Source: Armigeres subalbatus (lineage: Eukaryota > Arthropoda > Insecta > Diptera > Culicidae). Taken from it: a stretch of DNA of 64,000 bases. The notes under the pieces are model-generated. The model was not told where the DNA came from. It saw only the letters and a list, made by a program, of their open reading frames with translations, and ran no database searches. The stretch lies in contig NC_085139.1 in NCBI RefSeq assembly GCF_024139115.2, positions 142,216,652 to 142,280,651 of the forward strand, in the 5' to 3' direction. Below, one piece after another: positions 43,801 through 53,467 of the stretch. A program made the translations under genes and the position numbers. The first letter of the stretch is position 1; the number at the start of each line of letters is the position of its first letter.

Positions 43801-45538
43801 CTGATTAGACACCTTAACGCCAGAGACGATGTTATTATATAGAGACACGCGGAGAGAATAAAAGCAATTCTGGCTGCACGGCCAGCAGACAAAAATAACC
43901 TGTGCGATTGGCAACATAAAAATTTGTGAGAACTTGAAATGACTCTCAGTATGAGCAGTTATTTCGTTTGCTCCAACCATATATCCTGCCTTGTTCAGCA
44001 CCATTGCCATATAAAGCAACGACAAATATGATGAAATGCAGTAATAAACTTGGTATAAGAACTTCAAAAACAGCCTAATTTAATAAACTTTTAAAACTTT
44101 TTCATATTTTCTATAATATTGATTTTAATACTTATCTCGCATTTAGCACCGATTGGTAATGTTTGTTTATTTTGCTCGTTTGGTACCGCGTTTGACGGTT
44201 CGTTTGGTACTTTCGGCTTCACTCTGCGCGGGTCTCTATCTATAAACAACGTCTCTGCTTAACGCAAATATCACAGGGATTGTAAACACGAAAAAAAGCC
44301 TTCATGAATTTTCGAACTAACAAGATCACGGTGTATGTTGACTCACGGTTTCGAGACAGACCTTTTGGAAAGTTGTGGAACGTTCTGCAAAACGTGACTG
44401 ATGTTCTCGAATCCTTGACTTAAATCACTATATTATACAGCTCCATAGCTTTTTACCAGATTTCCAAACAATCGAATTCTCTGTGGCATACAAGTTAATG
44501 CGTTCAAACTATACAACAAATACAAAATATTGTAGAACGGTTTGGTATAACATGCGGTCTCCAATAAAAAAAATGTAGTTAAATTCAATTAAATTCTCTT
44601 TCATTAAAAACCAGACAACTGATGCGTTAAAAAAAATAATAACAGGTTTTCCAACATTCCTCAACGTAATTTTTATAATTATGCTTATTTCTCCATTTTT
44701 GACTATGACAACAGTTGTTGAACGTGCGATATGCATTGCTTTATAAAACTAAACTCGCAGTTGAGTTGCACTTACCGCCACTGGTTGCGACACGGGTACA
44801 TGCACAGGATATGGTTGGGGCACTGGCACCAATACCGGGTGCGGAATGTGCACCTTGACTCCCTTTGGAACCGGCACATGGATTTTCTTCACATATGGAA
44901 TCGGCACGGGTTTTTCCACTTCTATGTGTTGACTGATGGGAATTGCCTTCGCTCTGGTGTGAATTATCTTCGGTGGTCTGTATCGATGTCCGTAGTCCTC
45001 ATCCTCGTCATCACTATTATGTGTATTTCTCGTAATAGTTGCCGGGGGTTCCTTCGCGTGAATGATGCTGTACGATTGCAGGATCGGGATAATCGATTTC
45101 TTGTTATAATAACCCGAGTTACTTTTAACATACTTTTCGCGCTCATCATGATCTTCTTCACTTTCACTATCAAAATTACCCAAAGGTGTCCCATGTTTTA
45201 TTGAAGAAGTATATGAGGTCATGAAGCCAGGGCTCGAAGAGCCCGGAGACGAAGGACCATAGCTGTGACTGCTTGATGATGCATCTGTGTCATAATCATC
45301 ATTGTCATCTATATGTGTAAAATCTAGTGGTCTGTTTCTCACATTATAATCGTTTTCTGATGGTTGATATGCAAACACATATTTTCCCAACACCCGGGCA
45401 GGATCAGGATCCGGAATAGGCTCAGCACGAGTTACGAGGGCACCAATAGCAAGAAGAGCAAACTGCAACTCAAGAGAGAACATAGTTCGCGTATCTATGT
45501 TTGAATTCATATTAAAGCGAACTCACATGTGATATCAT
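34671..45538 (-). CDS. Secreted Pro/Val-rich repeat protein (three exons)
   Basis: I propose three coding exons: 45527-45538, 44776-45462 and 34671-34895, giving 307 residues. Intron 1 is 64 nt (GTGAGT...TTGCAG) and intron 2 is 9,880 nt (GTAAGT...TTTTAG). Both are phase 0. The N-terminus [17 protein letters not shown] followed by EP looks like a signal peptide, so the product is probably secreted. Residues 20-200 are hydrophilic and rich in Ser, Asp and Glu. The C-terminal third is a low-complexity repeat ([19 protein letters not shown], then [19 protein letters not shown]) that runs without break across the long intron, strong evidence that exons 2 and 3 belong together. Such repeats occur in insect cuticle or extracellular-matrix proteins. 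I recognise no named family. An alternative start at 45510 in unspliced exon 2 would give a poorer signal peptide. Confidence 0.8.
35098..35323. mobile_element. 226-bp MITE with long TIRs and TA duplication
   Basis: The inverted termini extend about 50 bp: CCGTCGTGCGGGGCTTCTTT at the left, with its complement at the right, and a GGGGCTACTTTGGA block inside both. TA flanks each end (35096-35097 and 35324-35325), fitting Tc1/mariner-type transposition. It lies in intron 2 of the host gene. Confidence 0.88.
36690..36970 (-). pseudogene. R1-type LINE RT fragment, minus strand
   Basis: The minus strand reads [15 protein letters not shown], then [13 protein letters not shown], then [16 protein letters not shown], then [16 protein letters not shown] with frameshifts. 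These match, in order, the post-FADD segment of the R1-type RT at 60752-62341. It sits inside intron 2 in the same orientation as the host gene. Confidence 0.65.
37078..38942 (+). pseudogene. Jockey/CR1-group LINE reverse transcriptase, decayed
   Basis: From 37090 the frames give a basic linker ([34 protein letters not shown]), then [69 protein letters not shown] and the catalytic YADD (38156-38167). They continue with [14 protein letters not shown] and [20 protein letters not shown]. Several frameshifts and a TAG near 37980 disable it. The endonuclease is absent, so it is 5'-truncated. An A-rich tail with CAAA repeats lies at about 38912-38942. The clade was not resolved from motifs. Confidence 0.75.
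38990..40530 (+). pseudogene. Decayed RTE-like LINE fragment (subfamily of 5554-7532)
   Basis: The linker and RT start ([35 protein letters not shown]) match the nested LINE at 5.5 kb closely. The sequence is then interrupted by the MITE at 39303-39694, after which NAAYK-like text, a VDFKAAYDS-equivalent and [20 protein letters not shown] follow with many frameshifts. Near 40530 it changes abruptly to another LINE's 3' end. The catalytic FADD is lost. Confidence 0.75.
39303..39694. mobile_element. 392-bp pogo/Tc1-type MITE rich in ATCTCGAT
   Basis: The termini are CAGTCGACTCTCCACATCTC at the left and the complement of CAGTCGCCTCTCTACATCTC at the right, flanked by TA (39301-39302 and 39695-39696). 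Removing the element plus one TA restores the alignment with the intact RT at 6210-6240 without a gap. ATCTCGAT and close variants recur near both ends, resembling subterminal transposase-binding repeats. There is no transposase. Confidence 0.9.
40531..40780 (+). pseudogene. 3' end of the CCHC-knuckle LINE, second copy
   Basis: [14 protein letters not shown] and [11 protein letters not shown] match the FSFEDLIHPVLAGI and ILKLFINYVTF end of the LINE at 19860-20740. The junction with the preceding RTE fragment lies within one reading frame near 40530, suggesting a template switch or recombination. Confidence 0.6.
40855..41935 (+). pseudogene. R1-type LINE fragment: ORF1 end and ORF2 pieces
   Basis: ORF1 text begins at about 40860 ([13 protein letters not shown]) and includes [20 protein letters not shown] and [13 protein letters not shown]. 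It breaks off where the zinc knuckles should follow. Near 41405 the ORF2 start ([15 protein letters not shown]) appears, and at about 41810 the pre-RT block [19 protein letters not shown]. Endonuclease and RT are largely deleted. It lies in intron 2 of the host gene, opposite in strand. Confidence 0.7.
41936..42893. other. Intronic sequence, unassigned
   Basis: A GC-richer patch at 42100-42420 might be another LINE leader, but I could not match it. No coding sequence is supported. Confidence 0.35.
42894..43138. mobile_element. 245-bp MITE with GAGGGGGT termini
   Basis: GAGGGGGTTAGAAGCAGAGG at the left pairs imperfectly with the complement at the right (CCCTTGGGTTTGACCCCCTC). AAGT flanks both ends (42890-42893 and 43139-43142). 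It is noncoding. Class was not assigned. Confidence 0.65.
43821..44257. mobile_element. 437-bp hAT-type MITE, 8-bp TSD
   Basis: The termini CAGAGACGATGTTATTATAT and the complement of CAGAGACGTTGTTTATAGAT are inverted over about 36 bp. They are flanked by a perfect 8-bp duplication CTTAACGC (43813-43820 and 44258-44265). The CAGAG start and 8-bp duplication are characteristic of hAT elements. There is no transposase. Confidence 0.9.
44287..44440. mobile_element. Decayed relative of the MITE at 15350
   Basis: CACGAAAAAAAGCCTTCATG, CACGGTGTAT and CTTGACTTAAATCAC correspond in order to the MITE at 15350-15499. The right terminus is not clear. Confidence 0.5.
44776..45462 (-). CDS. Exon 2 of the secreted repeat protein
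   Basis: The exon has 229 codons, from FALLAIGAL (end of the signal peptide) to VSQPVA, followed by the donor GTAAGT at 44775. The acidic and Ser-rich middle contains [27 protein letters not shown] and [12 protein letters not shown]. The basic end begins the valine-proline repeat. Confidence 0.85.
45527..45538 (-). CDS. Exon 1: four start codons of the signal peptide
   Basis: The exon is ATG ATA TCA CAT followed by the consensus donor GTGAGT (45526-45521). Splicing to the acceptor TTGCAG at 45463 keeps the frame and yields [17 protein letters not shown]. Very short first coding exons that hold only part of the signal peptide are common in insect cuticle genes. An in-frame TGA just before 45510 argues against a start further upstream in the unspliced frame. 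Confidence 0.65.
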
Positions 45539-45789
45539 TTCTTCCAACTTGCATCAACGCGTGCTGCTTTGTTAGGCTTCACTGCTGCACTGTTATGTTC
45601 ACACCAGCACTTCCCATAGACCACTAACAACGCCCATTCATGCGACCCCAAGGCACGCGATTCTTGCTACTTGTTTGCTTTCCGTGGTCAGACAATGTGA
45701 TCGTCGCTAGTTGGCACACAAAGTAGATCCACTGTTACCAGGATGGTGTTCGATCGTAGAATAAGCAGCCCCATTTCACCGAAGGCATC

Positions 45790-45796
45790 ATTTATA
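45790..45796 (-). promoter_or_regulatory. Possible TATA box of the host gene
   Basis: TATAAAT on the minus strand lies 252 nt before the proposed ATG. No strong initiator was seen about 30 nt downstream, so this is a weak candidate. Confidence 0.3.
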
Positions 45797-45799
45797 TTA

Positions 45800-47328
45800 A
45801 GCAAAATTGGAATCGACCAGTTGCTTCGGCTGCACCGCACTTAAAGGGCACCACTGGCTTGACGTGAACAACCGCATGAAAGCAAATGAGCCAATTACGA
45901 GTAACGATGCCGTCCACCTGAATGAAATTTAAGCTGGGTAGGGTGCCAAAAAGCATGCTGACTGTGACTAGATAAATCGACCAAATGAAATGGACTAGAT
46001 TTTGATAAGGATGCTGGTTGCACCGATGTAATCGATTCGTTAGAAAGTGATCACGAGGAACAAATGAATGTCACGATCCTGCAATACTGTATTTATTGAT
46101 ATTATGTAAAGTGTAGATGATGTTAATAATCATTTTTAGAAGTTTTGGAACCAAAATATAATTCATTCATTCAGAATATGAAACAAACCATTGAACCATC
46201 GTAACACATGTTATCAACTTACCTAATCGTATAATGAACATAATGGTTGGTTATAACCAAATTCATCAGCATCAAAAACATAAGTTATTTGATATTACAT
46301 GTTAAAATAGCATTACTCAAATCGTGAAGAGGATCGCCGGACAAACTATTTCGATATTGCATTTAATTATATTAGCACTGTTACCAACACTCAGCCTTGT
46401 TGTTTAACGATAACCGCACAACTGTAATGTAAAAGTTTAGCTTCCATGAAATAAGCCATTTGCTTTTGCCAAACGGGTACCTTGTTTGTACGTTTGCACA
46501 TTTTTATTATTAAGAAAGATGCTACCTTGTTTATACTCCAGTGCAGTGAACAGAGTGTGGCCTTTGGAAGAAAGCGTTAAAATAGACAACAACGGTCGCG
46601 TCAAATTACTCACATGTTTATCATGGCAAAGTAGCAAACAAAGTCCCAATAAACAATACATTAAAAATTGACATTCCGTAGTACTTAGTACGGGTATGAG
46701 CAAATAAATCTACTCCTAATTCAGAGTTTTCAATAACGACAATATTGTAGTGATCCCGGCTAGCATCTGAAGATGAAGGTAGTGAAAGTCTAGTCACATA
46801 ATGATACTTGAGATTTACGTAAATGAAAGATGTATAGTATTAGACAGATGTCTTTATTTGATTTCCAGGCTCGGTTGGGATTCCAGCTAAAATTCAGCAT
46901 CAGTTGGCATCGAAAGCGTTAAATTAATAAATATGGAAGTTTAGAACACAAAGTTAACAACATGAGCTATCAATATAATCATCAGATGAAGGAGAGGGAT
47001 TTTAGTGTAACAGCCATTGTGATTGAAACCGAAGAATCATTTGCACTTGTAGTCTCCATTTTATTCGGTTAATAGCTGCACGTTGGCAACCGCTCGCAAT
47101 CTACGGCGATCCTGAAAATTATTTCCCACCTGTACCGCGCCTGATCCATCTTGTTTGCTGTGTCTTCTTTTACCGGTCCGTGCACTGCCCAGTAAATCGT
47201 AGTCTTCCGATTTTTACGATTTGAACGGTCCATCAACTGAATTCTCCATCGAAGTATTGCATTTTGTTGTTTTCGAGTAGGAAACAAAATACATACATAT
47301 CTGTTGATACACATATGTTTATACAAAG
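45800..47328. other. AT-rich sequence upstream of the host gene
   Basis: I see no coding exon or repeat element. Regulatory sequence for the minus-strand gene may lie here, but I recognise no specific sites. Confidence 0.4.
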
Positions 47329-47334
47329 GGGGTC

Positions 47335-47430
47335 CCGCTACACTGGGGATATAGATACTTTTGAGCAGTGTGTAGCGGTGTAAATCTGGTCATATTATCA
47401 GGAGCAATTCAGTGCAGCTAATAATATGAC
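47335..47430 (+). promoter_or_regulatory. Two perfect stems in the R1-type leader
   Basis: CCGCTACAC (47335-47343) pairs with GTGTAGCGG (47370-47378). GTCATATTAT (47389-47398) pairs with ATAATATGAC (47421-47430). Both are perfect 9- to 10-bp stems near the 5' end of copy A. They would fold the LINE RNA leader. The function is unknown. Confidence 0.55.
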
Positions 47431-47699
47431 GTCCCCTAACCCCTAATCCTACGGTATCAAGCGTCCCGTGCTGAGGGGATGCATGGTCTGAGGGGTGAAA
47501 TAAATAGCAGGCCGCTGACAGAGCCTGTGGGGTACCTGGGCAACCCCCCCCCCCACAGTATAGCGTTCCCTTATCACGTTAATGCGGAGCTCTGGCGTGG
47601 CGGACCGCGACTCGTGGGACCAAAATGTCGACCAAACCAAAGTGGCCTTAACAGGTCGCCCCACCGATCACCAGGGGCAGGCGATAAAGAAGAGCGTGG

Positions 47700-50427
47700 C
47701 AGGTCGGAGGAGCCACCCATCGAGATCAAGATGGACGGAGCTACCCTGACGGAAGTCATGACCAGTCACAAGGAGAATGGAGGCCAGAAAATGGACATAG
47801 CGGACGCAATCCTGTCCTTTCTGGACAACGGCGGGAAGTACAACAAGGACCTTAAGTCCGTGCTGACCCTCTGCAACATGGTTGTAGAGGCAAAGCATGA
47901 GTGGAAGTCCTTGCTGCAGCCATGCAAGGAGGCGGAATGAAAGATCCGCCAACTTACCGAGGAGAAAGAGTTGGCAGTGATCCAAGCGGTGGAGGCCGGG
48001 AAGTAAGAGTCGAAGATTCGAGTCCTTACGGAAGAAAATCAGATGACAGAAAGCCAGACTGCCGAACTCCGCAGCCGCATGGCTGTTGCTGGAGCAACTC
48101 CAAAGCTGAGTGAGGTCAGTATGGCAACCGACCTGAAGGGAGCTAGCGCCAAGCCGGTATTGCCCTAGAAGAAGGCTATTAAGATCCGTCGGGAGAAGGT
48201 TGAGCAGGTAGCCGGGCCTAAGAACGACGGTTACCAATTTCTCATTCTACGAGTACTACCGAAGTTCGCCGGGAGGAAGGCCTGCCTTGGAGGGAAATTG
48301 TGCATCCCAAAATGGCGAAGAAGGAGCGAAAAGCGGCAGAGGAGGCGAATGCGCTATTGGCCAAGAAAAGGAGTACCCATAGAGGAATCTATACCATTTC
48401 GTCGAAAGACATTTCGTCGAATGACATTTAGTCGAATGACATTTGGTCGAAAGGACATTACGTCGAATGGACGTTTGATCGAAGGGATATTTAGTCGAAA
48501 ATTATTTTTCAATCCACTAGAGACGTAGGACATTTGGTCGAAAGGACACTACGTCGAATGGACATTTAGTCGAAATCAGATTTTAGAATAAAGAATCTTC
48601 ATACATTTGGTCGAATGACGTTTGTTCAAAAGCGGATTTTCGAATTAAAAATCTTGGTACATTTAGTCCAATAACGTTCCGTCGAATGGTTATTAAAAAG
48701 GACTTTGGTTAATAACAATTAAGAATGAATGTTTTATTGTGGTGTTTATAAAAGTCACATAATTATTGCTCCAATATTGTCCAAAGAATGGTGGGTTCAT
48801 AAAAAGAATAAATAATACGAAAACGAGAATATTCCGACTGGATATTGACTTTGGCGAACCCCTCTAACCGACTACGATGAATGTCTTTCACCTGGTCAAA
48901 AGAAATTCAGTTGAATGATGTTTCGTCAATAGATATGACGTCGAATAGATTAGGTCATATGACCATTTGGTCGGAATTAAATTTTCGGCCAATAATTAAC
49001 GAATTACGGTTGAAATTTTATTCTGAACTAATTATTGTATAAATATTGAGTGAAAGAAAGAGTTTCAATGAAAAGAATAAGAAAACCATTTCCATTCGAC
49101 TAAACGTCCTTTCGACGAAATGTCATTTGATCAAATGTCATTAGACTAAATGTTCCAAAGCCGACTACGATGAAGTATTGGCAAAATAACATTGGTATCA
49201 TTCGTTTTTAACCATGTTCCGAAAAATAGATTAGAGGGTATTTCACCATCAGTACCTAATATTTTACTATTTCTGTAGGATGTAATTTTTCTATAATCCA
49301 CCACGGTCTCCAGCAGTTTTTGTTAGCTGCTGGAGACCCTGGTGTTTCTGCAACCTCATTGACACCCGTATACGTTTCTTTCGCTGCTGATTAAACTTCC
49401 TCATGTCCACTGAATTCCTCTAATCAGCTTGTCAATGTGTCTTGTGGAATATTCACTCAAATATAACCAAAAATATATTGAACAATTATCTATTTAACTA
49501 ATTACCTATTACCGACTAAACACTTCCAACATTCGACTAAATTTTTATTCGACTAAATGTCCTTTCGACTAAATGTCCATTCGACCAAATGTCCATTCGA
49601 CTAAATGTCCATTTGACTAAACTTCCTTTCGACTAAATGTCCATTCGACTAAATGTCCCTTCGACCAAATGTACTTTCGACTAAATGTCATTCGAATAAA
49701 CGTCATTCGACGAAATGTCATTCGACGAACTGTCCCAAAGCCCCCATAGAGAAAAGGACACACCTTCCCATGGTCATGGCAGGAAAGACGAAGCAATTAT
49801 CGTCAAGGCTGATGGTATGAGCTATGCTGACGTTCTGGAGCCTTGCGGGGCGATAAAAAGCTCACTGGGCTAGGGGATGATGTCAACTGCATCCGCAGAA
49901 CGCAGAAAGGCGAGATGATCCTCGTCCTGAAGCGGGATGCTGCGCGGAAGGCGAGAGCCCTATGCCCAGTAGAGGTAATCCATTGCCGAGGTCTGGACGA
50001 AATTACCGAAGCCGGTGAGCTGGTAGCTGCACTGAGAGATCAGTGTGGCGTTGAAATCCAGGATACCGCGATTCGGTTGCGGAAAGGTTATGCTGGAACG
50101 CAGGTTGCCTCATTCCAGGTACCCGTGGCTGACGCCAAGAAGGTACTGGATAAGGCCAAGCTGAAGGTGGGTTGGTCGGTATGCTTGGTGAGCGCAAACC
50201 AACAACCTCAGGCCTGCTTCAAGTGCTTCGATTACGGACATAAGTCATATGACTGCAAAGGTACTGATCGGAGTTGGCTTTGCCGGAGGTGTGGAGCTGA
50301 AGGTCACAAGGCTCACACCTGCCAGGCCGCACCAAGGTGTTGGATCTGTGGTCCTGGCACAGACAACAAACACCTATCCGGTGGGCAGGCCTGTCCGGCC
50401 TCCAGACGGGCTCGGTCATGTAAGTAG
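47700..50427 (+). pseudogene. R1-type ORF1 (gag-like) with three zinc knuckles, split
   Basis: The N-terminal frame (to 48384) contains KMDGATLTEVMTSHKENGG, a coiled and charged region, and three in-frame stops (TGA about 47938, TAA about 48004, TAG about 48166). It reaches AEEANALLAKKRSTHR at the insertion site. After the insertion it resumes at 49752 in the same frame (EKDTPSHGHG, AIIVKADGMSYADV). It shifts once near 49838, then runs open to 50427 with the gag core (VEIQDTAIRLRKGYAG) and three knuckles: CFKCFDYGHKSYDC, CRRCGAEGHKAHTC and a third beginning CWIC. ORF1 proteins bind LINE RNA. Stops and the shift make this copy inactive. Confidence 0.82.
48385..49742. mobile_element. 1.36-kb element with inverted GTCGAATG arrays
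   Basis: Both arms consist of 14-16-bp words such as TCGAATGACATTTNGTCGAA, forward at 48395-48690 and inverted at about 49085-49735. CCCATAGAG flanks it at 48376-48384 and 49743-49751. Deleting the element and one flank copy rejoins ORF1 in frame (THR-EKD), so the boundaries are secure. An 8-9-bp duplication fits a hAT- or Mutator-like DNA transposon. The very ends pair poorly. No transposase was found. Confidence 0.85.
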
Positions 50428-50429
50428 CT

Positions 50430-52145
50430 CAGCTAAATCTCAACCACTGCGAGGCAGCACAAGCCCTGCTACAACAGTCGGTGCACGAAAATAAGAATGA
50501 TGTTGCCTTGCTGTCCGATCCGTATCGCATCCCTGCTAAACATAGCATTTGGGTTGCGGATAAGTCCGGAATAGTGACTATCTGGACTTGCGGGAGGTAC
50601 CCCATCCAGGATGATGAGGGTTTTGGTATAGCAAAGGTAAACGAAGCTTATTGAGAAATCCCCGGAGATGTTAGCCAGGATCATTGAAGGTTTGTTCCCG
50701 AAGCATGACTCATCGGACTGGTCCGCCACACCGTACGAGTCAGTGAACATGGTACTGCTAGTGACTAACGATGAGCTTATCACCGTTGCAAGAAAACATA
50801 AGCTCAACAAGGCACCAGGGCCGGATTGTATTCCTAGCCTGGTACTTAAGCACGCGATTCTTGCCGCTTCAGATATGTTCAGGAGCTGCCTCCAACGATG
50901 CCTGAACGAGGGAAACCATCTGGAACCATGCGAATATGGGTGTCAAAATTCATATTTTCCCAAGACGATGAATATAGGATCTTTATTAGAGATATATTTT
51001 GAGGACTGTGAGACTCTTTGGCCAATGTGTAACAGGTTCCGAAAGTTCTGCGAAAGTGACATTTGTTCAGGGTGTATGGCCAATCCCGTATCGTTTTCAC
51101 GAAAATGGCCATATCTCTGCGTATACCTAACGGATTTTCGATCTGCAGTCAGCATTGGTCAGCATATGAGTTCTAGTTTCTGGGGAAAGTATAAAACATT
51201 ATGGCAGTAAACGTTATATAAAATGACAAACAGCAGAAAAAATGCATTTTTAACATACCCTCGGAAAACCCGGAACACCTCCAGTGGTCAAGGGCCAATC
51301 AGAGGTTTCGCATAAGTACCATAGTACTAGAAGAGTTTTCGCGTCCGATGGTCCCAGTTTGATCAAAATCGGATCATTCTACGCAAAGTTATGCTGATTT
51401 GAACTTCGACAAATTTTTGCCTATCTCAACCTTTTTGTCTAACCCCTGTAGCTGATTACCTTGCATCGCGTCAGAATCCCGGATTATCTGTGCAGGATTC
51501 TGAAAAGCAATTTTTCAGAACAGGATGATTAGTCGACACCAACGCTGTTCAGCAGTCGATTGAAGTGTCAGCAGGTGTTCCACAGGACCAGTTCTGTGGA
51601 ATATCATGTATGAGGGAGTTTTACGCTTAAATCTCCCGGCTGGTGTGAAAATAGAAGGCTTTGCGGTCGATGTAATGCTAGAGGTCATAGACGACACTCT
51701 TGACGAAGTTGAATTGAAAGCTTCGTACGCGATTAGCAGAGTCGAAGAATGGGTCAACTCAAGGAGGTTGGCGTTAGGACATCACAAGACTGAGGTTGTT
51801 GTGGTGCATAACCACCATGGGTTGCAGCAAGCTAGGATAAACGTAGTTACCTGCACAGTTGCAAGCGGGTCTCCGGGTTGCAAGCGCATACCGCACCATA
51901 TCTTATGAAGCGGTGAGCGTCATTGCTGGGATGATGCCGATAGACATACTTCTGGAAAAAGATGTGGAGTGCTTCAACGACAGGGACTCGGTGCAAGTGC
52001 GACGTGTCAAGATAGCAGTTTCGTTGCTGAAATGGCAAAGAGCATGGGACACTGCAGGCAAAGGTCGTTGGACCCACAGTCTGATTCCGGAGGCATCGAA
52101 TTGGATTAGTAAGAAGCATGGTCAGGTCAACTTCCACATATCACA
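50430..52145 (+). pseudogene. R1-type ORF2 of copy A
   Basis: The endonuclease start (LNLNHCEAAQALLQQSVHEN, SDPYRIPAKHSIWVADKSG) runs to about 50640. Then a deletion brings in SPEMLARIIEGLFPKHDSS and NKAPGPDCIPSLVLKHAI. After a foreign segment, RT resumes at about 51560 (SAGVPQ, MYEGVLRLNLPAGVKIEGF). The catalytic FADD is changed to FAVD (51660-51671), removing the first Asp of the pair. The thumb and C-terminal region follow (RTISYEAVSVIAGMMPIDIL, KWQRAWD, KGRWTHSLIPE). The copy is inactive. Confidence 0.8.
50926..51520. repeat. Foreign segment inside R1-type ORF2
   Basis: Between ORF2 pieces there is AT-richer sequence with no LINE similarity (for example GGAACACCTCCAGTGGTCAA near 51270). 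It is probably another interspersed repeat. I could not find duplicated flanks or inverted ends. Confidence 0.45.
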
Positions 52146-53277
52146 GGTCGGTATGGCATCCTCCTAACGATGAGGGTTTCGTAATAGCCAAAGTGAATGG
52201 TGTTTACTTTTGCAGCTGCTACTATCCTCCTAGATGGAATACAGAGTAGTATACTGGGTATTAGATAGTCTTGTAGGTGCACTATCAATACGTGGACAGT
52301 GGACTGGGGATCCCGGCTTACTAACCAGAGGTAATAATCTGCTAGAGTCGTTAGCGAGACTGAGTCGTTGAGAAGTCCAAGAGATGAGTCATATATGTGA
52401 TCTTTTGCACCACGGGATGGACGGCAAATGCTGAATGGAGGGTTCTTGAGGGGTATACTGCCCACTTTCGCATTTTTGTCCCACATGAATAGGAAATCCA
52501 GCAAAGATGGGACTGATATGCGATCATAGGCAGTATACTTCAAGCGACCATCAGGAAGTACGGTTTATGGTCTATCATACCCCCAACAGAATCACGAGGT
52601 GGGTCAATACAGTTGACCTTGGATGGCGTACCTAGCAGATCAACCCGGAACTGTTAGAGGAATCATTACGATGAAAAAATCGGACTATCCGGTTTTCTCG
52701 TGGACGAACACGATTGCTGATCTTTGTAGCACCTCTCTTAGAATTGGAAGAAGATTGCAACGTGCTAGAACTGAGGTGGACAGGATCAAAATTTTTCAGA
52801 TGTTCAAGACAGCGAGCAGAGATTTAAACTACGAGTTCAAATATATTAAGAGAGCCTGCTTTAAGGAGCTGTGTAGGATGACTAATGAAACTCCATGGGG
52901 AGATGCATACAGGATAATGATGGCTTGGACTAATAGCACACCTTACGAAAGGTCCCCGGAGATGTTAGCCAGGATCCTCGAAGGGTTATTTCCGAAGCAT
53001 GACTCATCGAACTGGCTTGCTACACCGTACGGATCAGTTGACGAGGTACCGTTAGTGACTAAGGACGAACTCATTCCCGAGCATATATGATCGGATTAAG
53101 CCACAAATAGGTTGCTGCAATCAGTTTCACTTGACTTGTGCTGCTTGGGTTGCCGCTGCTTGAAAACTTAATATGAACAAGGCACCAGGTCAGGATGGAA
53201 TCCCTTCAACGATGCTTGGACGAAGGGAACGTTCCAGACCGTTGCAGACCGGGGCAGCAGGGACAGCAGGACAGCAT

Positions 53278-53431
53278 GGACCATGTCCAAGGGCTTGACG
53301 ACCTCCCAGCTGTCTGCGAGTCAGGAGAACTGCCTAGGGCGTGGTGGGATTTAGCAGTGGGCTCTGCTAAAATCCCTCCCAAAAACCACAAGTGCCCGTA
53401 TGCGGACTTTATCAAAGCGACTGTGTGCCGC
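53278..53431 (+). promoter_or_regulatory. Leader module copy in the poly(A) element
   Basis: GGACCATGTCCAAGG (53278-53292), GCCTAGGGCGTGGTGGG (53332-53348) and CAAAGCGACTGTGTGCCGC (53413-53431) match the three blocks at 5251-5407 in order and spacing. The TATAAAAA segment is replaced by AAATCCCTCCCAAAAA. Confidence 0.65.
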
Positions 53432-53467
53432 ACAAGCCCAGGGAGTGCCAATTGGCATGTGGAGTGT

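Larger units (their letters stand above)
47329..52145 (+). mobile_element. R1-type LINE, copy A, decayed
   Basis: The parts in order are a structured leader (47329-47620), ORF1 (about 47700-50427), and ORF2 pieces (50430-52145). Later insertions sit in ORF1 (48385-49742) and ORF2 (about 50926-51520), and internal deletions affect ORF2. A two-ORF layout with CCHC knuckles in ORF1 is normal for R1-type LINEs. The copy ends at FHISQ near 52145, where it is joined to a second copy starting in the endonuclease. Confidence 0.8.

Noticed and set aside
44731..45204. 157-codon plus-strand frame opposite the host exon
   Set aside because: It is a shadow of the minus-strand exon. The minus strand has signal peptide, splice sites and repeat continuity.
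45508..45510. Start codon of the host gene at 45510 (unspliced frame)
   Set aside because: It gives a hydrophilic start before the hydrophobic core. The 64-nt intron with consensus ends and the MISH exon give a better signal peptide.
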